This document shows positions 10,661-19,313 of a DNA stretch of 21,049 nucleotides, one piece after another. Origin of the DNA: Pleurotus ostreatus/Saccharomyces cerevisiae fusant. Its lineage: Eukaryota; Opisthokonta. The notes beneath the pieces are model-generated. The model searched no databases. It had not been told where the DNA came from and worked only from the letters and a program-made list of their open reading frames with translations. How positions within the stretch are numbered: position 1 is the stretch's first letter; every line of letters starts with the position of its first letter. Where the stretch lies: NCBI GenBank assembly GCA_024196135.1, contig JAMQCK010000506.1, forward strand, positions 1 through 21,049, written 5' to 3'. A program made the translations under genes and the position numbers.

Positions 10661-10677
10661 CCAACCACGCTGGTTGG
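10661..10677. repeat. Subterminal hairpin, right end
   Basis: CCAACCA and TGGTTGG form a perfect 7 bp stem around a CGC loop, 16 bp inside the right core repeat. It sits about 77 bp after the stop codon of the DUF6589 gene, so it could also be a 3'-UTR structure. The 10585-10693 stretch otherwise holds only an A/T-rich patch near 10590-10610 that may serve as a polyadenylation region. Confidence 0.45.
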
Positions 10678-10693
10678 TGCGACCGCGTTGCGA

Positions 10694-10726
10694 AATTTCC
10701 CTAAGTCAGAGTCACACTTTCGTGAC
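10694..10726 (-). repeat. Right terminal inverted repeat (core plus palindrome)
   Basis: Read on the minus strand, the core is TGACTTAGGGAAATT (10708-10694), matching the left core 14/15. Two bases outside it is an interrupted palindrome, GTCAC at 10711-10715 and GTGAC at 10722-10726. The order and the 2 bp spacing mirror the left end. Confidence 0.5.
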
Positions 10727-10755
10727 CCTGCCGTGTGACGCTTTGATGCTACCAG

Positions 10756-10796
10756 CCGCTTCGCACGACTCAGCTTGCCCGATTCGTGCGAAGCGG
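10756..10796. repeat. Perfect 13 bp inverted repeat 3' of gene B
   Basis: CCGCTTCGCACGA at 10756-10768 is the exact reverse complement of TCGTGCGAAGCGG at 10784-10796, with a 15-base loop. It lies about 100 nt downstream of the stop of gene B, on the transcript side, and 30 bp outside the right inverted repeat of the helicase/DUF6589 unit. It could be a 3'-UTR stem-loop of gene B, a remnant of a mobile element, or part of the right end of the unit. Confidence 0.7.
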
Positions 10797-10896
10797 ATGT
10801 TCGAGCCTACCAAAGGCCCATAGCCCCCGTCCTTCTAGTCCTGATCCAGAATATCCAAATGTCCATATTCACACTCTAGCGATGGCAGCAAGCAGT

Positions 10897-13408
10897 CTAG
10901 CACTCGTCGAGGAAGCTGCATATTGGGTTAGACATCGCAACCTCGGAAGGCTTGCGCACGCACCTGTTCTTGGGGATGACTTGTCCATAGTCGTCATGCC
11001 AGGTTGTCAAGTTGGGATTCTGTGCATTCCTGTCAGCGCGTCGCCACCATATATATGAATGATGCAACGTACTGTGTACGCCTCCGGGAACTTCGCGATG
11101 TACGCGGCAGTAGGGAAGTTTTCTGGGTCGCAGCCAATGCTTTTGTGGCAAAGTTAGTTTAGTCCCATCACGGCAGGGGGCAGCCCTTACTTGATAGCGT
11201 CGCTCCTCTGATACACGCGGATGTAGCTGAGAATAAAGTCAGTTGAGGGTCACCGACGACGGCATCTTCACGCACTCTACCAGCATCTTGGTCGGGAACT
11301 GCAGATGCTCAACATCGACGAAACCGAAGTTTTGACCTGCACATCGTTAGAAAGTGAGAACAACTCCTGTAAGGTGACAACGCACTCATTCCCAAGTTGG
11401 CCAGCAAGTAGAGCGGCTCTTGCGGTACTGGACGCGCCGAGATCTCCACAGCCGTATCCGCACCCATGCCCTCCGACGTGATAGTCCACGCCGCCTTCCC
11501 GTCATTGATCCAGGTGATGTACTACGGCCATCGTTAGTCTCGTCCCAAATAGCATGAACGTCCTAGATGGCATAGACCAGTCCTTGAGGCTCCAAAAGCG
11601 CACTTACCCCATCGTCGAAGCCCTCCTTATACTCGAACCCGTAGATAGCGAAGCATGGGTCGGGGCCATCGTAGTAGCACTCCTGGTTCGTCTGCGAGAT
11701 GACGGAGGTGGCCATCTGGTAGGCGCCACCCAAGTACGTGTTCAGCGAGCTGACTTTCTTGTCGTAGATCTTGAGGGTGTCGCTGGTGTTCTTCCAGACG
11801 TACTCTGCCGACGTGTCAGTCTCACAGAAGATGCTTAGAGGCGATGGAATTACGCACTCTCGTTGAAAGGGGCCCATTGACCAGATTGCGACACGAAACC
11901 AGTGCCATCAGAGACCGTTGCCTCGAAGATATCTATCTCAGGAGCGGCGCGGCCTACGTACGTCCCATCGGAGTGCATGGGGCCAGGGTGCTCCTCGCCT
12001 GGGCACGTACACCTCGAGAGACGCTGACCAGGGAGGTACGAGAGAACATTGTCGTGGCCAGGGTCACCGTTTCTTGTGGCAGCGATAGGCCGGCCGTTCT
12101 TCGTCTGGTTGGCCACGGTACCGACATCGCAAGCGTCGTATGTATACCTGAGCATATGTGAGCGAGGTATAACACGCGTGGCGATTCATTACTCACGGCC
12201 ACATGCCATCCAAACTCGCACCAAAGCCCGCACGGCCAAGGTTGCCCATCGCCCAAACGGCAGGCCACAACCCCAGCACATCATTCGTCCCCGGCAGCAT
12301 CACCGCCGCCTCAACCAAGCCCCCCGTAAAGCAGAACTTATTCCACGTCTGCACCATCCCGCCCACATAGTCCATCCCCTTCGTCGGCGTGTCATTCAGC
12401 GTGATCGCGAGCGAGCCGTTCTCCGTCGTCACCGCGCTCGGGTCGTACCACTCCATGTTGTTCGTCTGCCAGTAGTGCAGGTCGACGGCCTCCCAATACG
12501 GGTCGTCGCCCGGGTAGAAGGTGCGCCCGTCGACGTTGAACTCGTCGGAGAAGATGAGCTGGAGCTCGCCATCGTCGGTGTAGCTCTTGCGCGTGCGGAC
12601 GTCGGCGGGGGTGTCGGGGTCGATGAGGCCGAAGGCGCCGTGCATCTCGGGGACCTGGGTGATGGTTGAGTATGCTGAAGCGAGGTAATGGTCGGTTCGG
12701 CTCGCACCTGCCCTGTACCATTGATGCCACCCTATACAGAGCAATGCTTCAGTGTGGGATAACGTCCAAAAGATTGTGTACGCACGAGATTGAAACCTCC
12801 TTGTGTGGTCATTTCCTTACCCAAGAAGTGCGAGAGGATAGGGTAGCCAGCACTGTATACCAGGACCATGATGACTACCGCAGGGAGGAGGTGACGAAGG
12901 TAATGGCACGCACAATAATGTGATCATTGCCGAAAGCATGAAGATGAGGCAGCCGAGGTTCTCCAAGCCACGCAGTGTGCAGATGGTGCCTCCCATATCG
13001 ACGCGCATGTCGCGTTTCGGGTCGGGATTATGGAGGAAATCATCGGGGTCTTGGTTGTTCAGATCGGAGCCCCAGGCTGCAGGATCTGGCGCAAGGGAGT
13101 ACTGTTCGAATATATGATGTGAGGGTGGAGATCACGAAAAGCGACGAGGAGAGCGCACCTTGTCTCCCATGGACGAGGTGCCCGATAGTCGCGGCATGGA
13201 CTACCAGTCATTTGCGAGTCAGCTTATGAGTAAGGAGAATGGTTGTACGACGTACCGAGGTTCCATAGACACTGCTGCCCGCGGTCACCCCGCTGGCGAG
13301 CGAGCTCGCAGACGGTGACGAGAGAAGGTTTTGCGAGGATGGTCCTCCTGGACCCGGTGGCAAGTAGTCGCGCTTCGGCGCGTTCGGACCAAAGGGAGAG
13401 GAAGCCAT
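10897..13408 (-). CDS. KRE6/SKN1-like beta-glucan synthesis-associated protein (gene B)
   Basis: Exons on the minus strand: 13408-13256, 13200-13159, 13101-12914, 12852-12786, 12731-12708, 12654-12197, 12147-11858, 11804-11608, 11521-11386, 11336-11276, 11226-11191, 11139-11073, 11019-10964, 10915-10897; 1794 nt, 597 aa. The start is the first ATG in frame, giving MASSPFGPN. The architecture matches gene A: Pro/Ser-rich cytosolic tail, membrane anchor at about 114-136 ending in FAGYPILSHF, and GH16-like lumenal domain with catalytic signature EIDIFE (E381, D383, E386). Conserved blocks FSDEFN, FYPGDDPYWEAVDLHYWQTNNMEWYD, GLWPAVWAMGNLGRAG and IRVYQRSDA are present. The protein ends KNSFLDEC, compared with KNSFLGEC in gene A. 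The expected role is beta-1,6-glucan assembly in the secretory pathway. About half the intron positions are shared with gene A, so the two are old tandem paralogs. The promoter is short, because the next gene ends only 226 bp upstream. Confidence 0.93.
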
Positions 13409-13634
13409 GGCGCAAGCCAAAAGCTGGAACGAGTGGAAGGGTGAGGCTTATAAGGAATGTGGGAGGAAGGAAGGAACGGCCTGCAGGGACAGCCTGCTGG
13501 CTATTAGCAGATGAGGCGTCCGGCGTAAGTATAGCCACTGACCGGCAGCGTGGTTCGCAGACGAGCGGCGACTTCGATTTCGGACCAGGCACCGGCGCCA
13601 TGGGCGGGACATCAAACCAAAATTAGATTTTATT
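13409..13634. promoter_or_regulatory. Gap between gene B start and the SNAP43-like gene stop
   Basis: This 226 bp interval carries the promoter and 5' leader of gene B together with the 3' end of the upstream gene, both on the minus strand. No TATA box or factor site is convincing. Part of the gene B promoter may lie within the upstream gene. Confidence 0.4.
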
Positions 13635-14756
13635 TTACGTGCTCGTGGTCGGGGACGCGGTGCTTCGAAGGTCGAGGAGACCGCTGCATGTCTGCAAAGC
13701 ATCCCGCGCGCGGCGGAGCCCGCCTTCCTGCACCGACGCCTTCGCGCCGTCCCGGATCTGCTCCATCCGCGAGAGCGCCTCCCGGGAGGCCTCGGCGACC
13801 AGGGCCATCGCGTCGCTGTCGTCGTCGAGCGCCCTGAGCAGGGCCGTCTTGTCCGCATGATACTGGGTGCTGGACCCGGGCGGACGTGCCATGGTCTCTT
13901 CGTGCGTGGATGTCGCGGAGAGGCCTGATGGCACGGTTGTTCTGTTCAAGCAAGTGACCAGGGTTTGCCAACCCGCCTTCGCTCGTTGGTTCTGGTCGCG
14001 TTTTGATGGACGGCCAGGCTTGCGTTGGAGAGCAGCTTCTTTGACATCAACGAATGTAGAAGCATCCGCATAAACCTCCCGAGGCAGATTCCTCGGGTTG
14101 TGTGGCCCGAGGTTGGAGTCGGGCAAGATGTAGAACACTTGCTGTCGAACGAGTTTCGCCAGTATAAACGCCGTGGGCGGTTGTAGCAATCGATGAGTGC
14201 CAGTCAGCAAGCGAGGCAACTCTACCAAGGTCGTGTATTGGTCTGTAATAGACGCACGTAAGGCGAAAAAGAGCGAGCTGTGAGAAGGATATCTTACCTT
14301 TGGCGACCGATATTCGGTCGACGAAGAGCAGCCGAGGCGAGCAATCCGTCGGCTGCGTATCGAAAAACGTGAAGAGCGCAAAACAAGCAACTGCGCGCTC
14401 TATCAGGTCTTTTGTCGTGTCAATTGCATCCTCTGCGACAAGTCAGAGACTTGGCTTCTCTTAAGAATGATCCAGAGGGACTAACGAAGGAATATACGTA
14501 GAGTTGTCTTGAGGAAGGTCTCCCTCGATCGGGCGTCGAAGACACGGTAGTGCAAGAAAGGCCACCCTTCTGCAGACCATACTTCCCTGAACACGCGGAA
14601 AGGGCTGGTATTGGGTTGTGCTTTGCGCTCTTCCTCAAATACCTGGACAAGGCTCTGCAGGTCCTCCTCTAGCTGTGCAACATATATGTCGGACGTGAAG
14701 TAGTTCGGCTGAAGGATAACGTCTGCGCGACTTGTCACTGTCGGAGCTGCGCGCAT
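13635..14756 (-). CDS. Probable SNAPc subunit 1 (SNAP43)-like protein
   Basis: Exons on the minus strand: 14756-14498, 14432-14298, 14242-13635; 1002 nt, 333 aa. The N-terminal 190 residues are helical and run as in the SNAP43 family: an acidic helix, FREVWSAEGWPFLHYRVFD, then AVACFALFTFFDTQP and a segment rich in hydrophobic helices up to KLVRQQVFYILPDSN. SNAP43 family proteins belong to the complex that binds the proximal element of snRNA promoters for RNA polymerases II and III. A basic RKPGRPSKR stretch at about 207-215 resembles an AT-hook and would fit DNA contact. The last 120 residues are low complexity with one probable helix. It diverges from the Ima1-type gene over 134 bp. The family call is from recollection of overall pattern, not from a catalytic motif, so it is moderate; the gene itself is well supported by its phase-consistent introns. 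Confidence 0.55.
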
Positions 14757-14890
14757 TGTGGCAAAAAGGAAGGAGTGCTCGCAGCACCGGGCCGAACGCC
14801 GCCGGTAATCAACGGGCTCACGTGCGTGACGCGTTCACGATCGGGAGTGTACGGCGCTCGGACCGGTCGCTTTGCCTTCCACCCGCCATT
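14757..14890. promoter_or_regulatory. Bidirectional promoter of the SNAP43-like and Ima1-type genes
   Basis: The two divergent ATGs at 14756 (minus) and 14891 (plus) are separated by 134 bp. The interval is GC-rich with no clear TATA box, as is common for housekeeping genes. Both genes act in the nucleus, which may explain their joint control, though that is inference. Confidence 0.5.
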
Positions 14891-16833
14891 ATGTTTCGCG
14901 CTCAGAAGCCACGGACCTGCCATTTCTGCGGCCAGCCACAGGATACCACCCAAAGACACACAAAGGACTTCAGATGCAGAAATTGTACATGCTGGAATAG
15001 ATTCGACGCGCACGGGGAGATCCTCTCATCGGAGCCCGCCATGCACGAGGAGTCGATGAACGCGAGATCGTTCTCTAAACGAGGTGCGTGGCGAAGATGC
15101 ATGACTAGCAATACATATTGACGGTCCAATAGCGTCCCCCAGCAAGGACCGCCTACCGACACAATATAGCGCAGGACAATTCTGCCATACGTGTCAGACT
15201 AATCAGACGCTGCTGAACCGAATGCTATCCAACTACCTCCCCAGCGAAGACGTGCGTCGCCATCTCCTCTCAGAGATCGCGTGTCTAACACTCTCTACAG
15301 AGTCCTGACTATAAGGAGAAGCTCGCTGCGCTACCCGATTACCAGGCCTATGCGGAACGCAAGTTCCCCCCGCTATGCGCGTCTTGCGCCCCTGCTGTCG
15401 AAGAGTTGATCAGGCAGAAGGAACAGATGGCGCGAAGTCATGCTTTGTCTGTCTGGGCAAAGGAGAGCAAGGGGAAGCAACGCGTACAGAAGACGGCGCG
15501 TCCCACGTCGGCGCAGAAGGGCTTGAACAAGCAGCTCGCCCTCTGGCGATTACGAGGCATGATGTATGGCGCGACTACGCTCGCCTTCATCGCTGCCAAT
15601 ACTTCGGGTGAGTAGAATCACATGTCCCCATGTCTATTCGCTAACATACTTGAAGCGGCGATGGGGTACGCGCCATATCATAAGCTTCCTGTCCTGTGGC
15701 CTGCTCTGCCCATCCTTATCCTGCTTTCCATATGGTATACCGCTTGGGACCCCACATACGCGTCCTTACGGCGAGCACAAGTGCAAGGTCAGGAGGTCCG
15801 GCTCCGAGGCAGGGGAACTCACATAGTACGTCTGTGGTGTCCTTCGGCGCTTACAAGTCCTGACACCTGCATAGGCCCTACAACTCTTCGCCTGGTTCTC
15901 GAGACTAATGTCTTCATGCTTGCTCGCTGTGGTATACTTCAAGCCTCAACGTGACTACCTACATCTGCTCGACCATCCGCAATGGTCACATTCCCTCATC
16001 TACTTCCGGGTCCTTGCTGCCATCGAATTCACCGTGTGTACAAAGCTGCCTCATCCTGAGCGCGTACTGACGTACCTTTCCAGGTCTTGATTGCATCTTG
16101 CTTCGTCCCGCGCCTCACCCGCCCGCCCACAATACGCCTGATTGACACCAAAGCGCCCCTTTCCCGCGCCTCGTCTATGGCCCCACCCTCCACACATTTC
16201 GCACAGCCTGCAGAAACATTCTCCGAGCCCGACCTCATCGCCTCTCTCTCCCTCGGCGGATCCTCTATGCCTCCCTCCATGTCCGCACCCCGACCCAACG
16301 CCTCCCACATCTTCGGCCAACCCTCCCTCGGCCCCCAACGCACCCCCATAACGGACGATGACGAGATGGCAATGGACTGGACGCCCACCGACCCCGCCGC
16401 CGCGCGCCGCCAGCGCCGCGACGAGGACGACGGGTCGTACATCCGCCCGCAGCGCTTCTTCGCGCCCGAGCAGCCTACAGGGTTGGAGGGCCTGCTGGAG
16501 AAGACGCGCATCGACGACGTGCCGATGGAGATCGACTCGAGCGACCATGTGGCGAATGTGAGGGATACGATACGAAGGCTGGCGCAGAGGGTGGCGGCGA
16601 ATTGGCAGGTGTGTTTGTTGGTGTTGGGCTTACCGATACTGTTGGCGATGGGGTGGAGGATGTGGGTGATGCGGGAGGCGGCGAAGGTGGAGAGGGTGGT
16701 GTACGTCGAGGTGCCTGCGCCTGCGGCTACCTCGAATGTTGTGGTACGACACGTACGACCATCGGAACCAACCTTTGTCGAGTACATCGAGGATGTGGTG
16801 TATGAGGAGGATGGGTCAGTATCCTCATCCTGA
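14891..16833 (+). CDS. ima1: Ima1/Samp1-type inner nuclear membrane protein
   Basis: Exons: 14891-15083, 15133-15251, 15301-15607, 15656-15825, 15875-16033, 16084-16833; 1698 nt, 565 aa. The N-terminus is the Ima1 zinc-finger-like domain: C10-x2-C13, C29-x2-C32 followed by CWNRFD, then C82-x2-C85 and C130-x2-C133. Four hydrophobic segments follow between about residues 175 and 320. A long acidic, Pro/Ser-rich stretch with DMDWTP-like sequence comes next, and a last membrane segment near 510-530 precedes an acidic tail. In fission yeast Ima1 and in human Samp1, members of this family sit in the inner nuclear membrane and help link chromatin or the nuclear envelope to the cytoskeleton. Length and order match the family. 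The introns are 48-50 bp. It diverges from the SNAP43-like gene and is followed by the MITE. Start chosen as the first ATG directly before the Cys motif. Confidence 0.9.
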
Positions 16834-17070
16834 TCTGTGCGCAATGTATAATCTGGATTTCTTTAAGTGTTGATGATTGCAGAACTGCGAAGGTTGCCAC
16901 CCACGTAGCGCACCGCACGCCTAAAACCCAGCATAAACATCGGAAAAGCCAGTGGAGGCTGACTTTCCTACCGCATGCCTCTTGACACCGGTCCTTCCCT
17001 GTCATAACCCCTCGCTTCACCTGACGGATCTCCGCCTGCCGAACTATGTACTCGTTCAATGCAATGCCCG

Positions 17071-17078
17071 CCTTCCAC
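17071..17078 (+). repeat. Left target-site duplication of the MITE
   Basis: CCTTCCAC, repeated exactly at 17550-17557 in direct orientation, immediately outside the terminal inverted repeats. Confidence 0.9.
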
Positions 17079-17549
17079 AGGACCCCGGTTAATAGGTGGG
17101 GAGGTTACTTCGGTGAACCGCCAAATCCGGGACAAAAAATCCGACATTTTTTGGCCAAAATGAGGTCCAAAGTCCGACTTTTTAAGTAACATCGTGAGGA
17201 CTTTTGACTTTTTATCTCCTTATAAGGGAATTTGAATATTTTGGCGGTCACGTGAAGTATATTCGAATTTTGGCCAGTATTTCTCTGCGGCCGGCGGGGG
17301 CTCGATTCGAACGGGAAACCCCGCCAAACGTCGTATTTCGTCAATCGCGCGCGCCCGCTAGCCTAATCCGCGACTTTCAAGTAATAAAACTTTTGAAATG
17401 TGTCCATTGGCCACCCATATTTCCGACACCCGAAGTAAGTTGGCGGCCTCCACCCCCCAATAATCCGACTATTTCAGACCTTCGGGCGTCCAAAGTCCCA
17501 AAATTTCCGACAAGCCGTAGTAACATGTCGCCTCATTAACCGGGGTCCT
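17079..17549. mobile_element. 471 bp MITE with terminal inverted repeats and 8 bp target duplication
   Basis: The left end begins AGGACCCCGGTTAAT and the right end is its exact inverted copy. Beyond these 15 bp the two ends stay similar for roughly 35 more bases, sharing GTTACT-x-CGG and GGGAC. The 8 bp direct repeat CCTTCCAC flanks the element on both sides. The interior is A/T-richer than its surroundings, carries the motif GTCCAAAGTCC near both ends, and has no coding capacity. An 8 bp duplication with short inverted repeats fits a non-autonomous member of the hAT group or another superfamily with 8 bp duplications, such as KDZ; the terminal sequence does not settle which. The perfect target repeat points to a fairly recent insertion. 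It lies between the Ima1-type gene and the GH12 gene, about 395 bp upstream of the GH12 start. Confidence 0.9.
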
Positions 17550-17557
17550 CCTTCCAC
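17550..17557 (+). repeat. Right target-site duplication of the MITE
   Basis: Exact direct copy of CCTTCCAC at 17071-17078. Confidence 0.9.
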
Positions 17558-17822
17558 TTGATTAGCGCATAATGAACCAGGCACGCCGAACATGCGCATT
17601 CCATCGCCGAACATACGTCTCCAGCGGAAGAAGCCTCGTCGCCATGAACGACGCGGACTGTCGCGGCCCGCGCTGGCAACACACATGACGGGTGCTGTAT
17701 TTTGCCCGTGGAGGGCCAGATGTCTGCGCATGCGACGTCCGAATGCCCGCGAATAAGGTGAGAGCGCGTTGCCCGAGTGCATGATCCTCGGCGGAATGCT
17801 GCCCTTCGGCGGAATCTCGACC

Positions 17823-17943
17823 TCTGGGGGGCATATAAGGTGGTGAGGACGATGCTGTGGTGGTAACCGTTCTGTTTTCTCCCCACTTTCGTTTCCTGTG
17901 CATCCTTCGAAGTCGTCGACACCCACTTCAAGCCTCACTCGCT
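17823..17943 (+). promoter_or_regulatory. GH12 core promoter: TATA box and CreA-like site
   Basis: TATAAGG at 17834-17840 lies 104 bp before the ATG at 17944, a normal spacing for a fungal TATA promoter with a short leader. CTGGGG at 17824-17829 fits the SYGGRG consensus of the carbon catabolite repressor CreA, which often controls cellulase genes. A single short site of this kind is weak evidence by itself. Confidence 0.6.
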
Positions 17944-19010
17944 ATGTCTTCCTGGGTCAAGCTTACCTCTGTTTTGGCGACCGCGGCGCTGCTTGTGGGC
18001 GCGAAGCCGGTCGTGAGTGAGAAGCGGCAGCTGGGTGAGTGTTCGCGAAGGACATGGTTGGGAAGAAGGATAAGAGAAGGGAATGCCTAACGACTTCGCA
18101 GACACTACCGAGCACTGCGGGCAGTGGGATGTGGTGACCTACAACCAGTACTCGCTTCTGCTCGACCAGTGGGGCAAGGACAACGCCGAGTCCGGCCAGA
18201 CTTGTGCGAGCATCACGTCCGCGGATGGCGACACCATTGCTGTGAGCAGACATTGAAGTACTTGACTTGGGATGAGAGGTTGACCTGTGTTGCAGTGGAC
18301 GACGACCTTCGAGTGGAAGGGCACGTCGGACAGCGGTGTCAAGGCCTACCCCAACCTTCAGCTCGATGAGGGCCTGGGTGGCCAGATTGGCTCCATCTCT
18401 TCGATGCCCGTACGTGCTGAGCCTGAATCTCCCTTTGGCGCGCTGATCCGAATAATCGTATAGACCTCCTGGTCCTGGTCCCTCACCGACCTCTCCTCCG
18501 ACGCCGTCGTCAACATCGCCTACGACATCTTCACCTCCTCCACCGCTGGTGGCTCGAACGAGTACGAGATCATGATTTGGATGTCCAACCACGGCGCCGG
18601 CCCGATCTCGTACACCTACGACGCGCAGGGCAACCCGACGCCCGTCGCGCAGGCCGTCAGCATCGCTGGCATGACGTGGGACGTGTACCACGGCAGCAAC
18701 GGGTCGAACGAGGTGTACTCATTCCTCACGTCGGATGGGTCGGAGGTTACGAGCTTCAACGGGGATGCGTATGATTTCTTCAGCGTGCGTATCTGTTGAG
18801 ATCATGAAATGGATGTGATGCTGATGTTTGAGTACAGTACCTCGTCTCGGACCAGAGCTTCAGCACCTCTCAGTACCTCACGACCTTCCAGGCCGGTACT
18901 GAGCAGACGCTCGGCTCGGGCACGCTGACAACGTACGTTTTTCGTCTGAAGTATATAGCCATTGTCTGACGATCCATTCCAGGTCCTCGTACAGCGCTTC
19001 CGTTGCTTGA
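17944..19010 (+). CDS. Secreted GH12 endoglucanase (endo-beta-1,4-glucanase or xyloglucanase)
   Basis: Exons: 17944-18034, 18102-18241, 18296-18409, 18464-18784, 18838-18932, 18983-19010; 789 nt, 262 aa. A signal peptide covers about 20 residues, followed by a KEX2-like Lys-Arg (EKR) just before the mature domain. The GH12 order is clear: QWDVVTYNQYSLLLDQWG near the start, the nucleophile in YEIMIW (E150), and the acid/base in FQAGTEQ (E244). Two cysteines, in EHCGQW and QTCAS, are placed for the usual GH12 disulfide. No carbohydrate-binding module is present, as is normal for GH12. Fungal members cleave beta-1,4-glucan or xyloglucan outside the cell. Substrate preference cannot be read here. 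The upstream region holds a TATA box, a possible CreA site and, farther out, the MITE. Confidence 0.93.
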
Positions 19011-19313
19011 GGTCTATGGGTGGCATAGTTTACAGAAAAGGATAGGATGGTGCTAGTGACCTTGGGTTCTGTAAAACAATGAGATGAGCTTTCTTTATGT
19101 AGCAGTGAAGATTTTTCGAACTTAGTGGTGTACATGGGACCTTGACAAGGACTTGCAGAAGCCTGAGCGAGCGAGGTCAAGTTGAACTTGGTCGGCATCA
19201 GCCGGAGCCCCGTGGGGATGTTGATTGCATCAAACTGAACGTCATCGACCCCATCTTCAACTTGAGAGCCTCGCCCTGGGCTGCTCCAGGTCGAACCTTG
19301 TCCTCAGCTCATC
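19011..19313. other. Interval between the GH12 and GST-like genes
   Basis: A 303 bp interval between two plus-strand genes. It should contain the 3' end of the GH12 transcript and the promoter of the GST-like gene. I see no further gene, hairpin or repeat in it. Confidence 0.6.

Larger units (their letters stand above)
4000..10726. mobile_element. Candidate two-gene mobile element: RecQ-like helicase plus DUF6589 protein, with terminal inverted repeats
   Basis: Two divergent genes fill most of this 6.7 kb unit, with only about 245 and 109 bp of non-coding sequence between each stop codon and the inner hairpin or repeat. At each boundary there is a palindrome, a 2 bp gap and a 15 bp core whose two copies match 14 of 15 in inverted orientation. 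Just inside each core is a hairpin. The unit separates two tandem KRE6/SKN1-like genes, where it has no obvious host role. Transposase-like function for DUF6589 is inference; I know it only as a domain of unknown function abundant in mushroom genomes. No clear target duplication was found, so the exact ends may be off. A host gene pair with fortuitous inverted repeats remains possible. Confidence 0.5.

Noticed and set aside
13408..13420. Upstream start of gene B at 13420
   Set aside because: The codon is TTG. The ATG at 13408 gives a typical N-terminus for the family.
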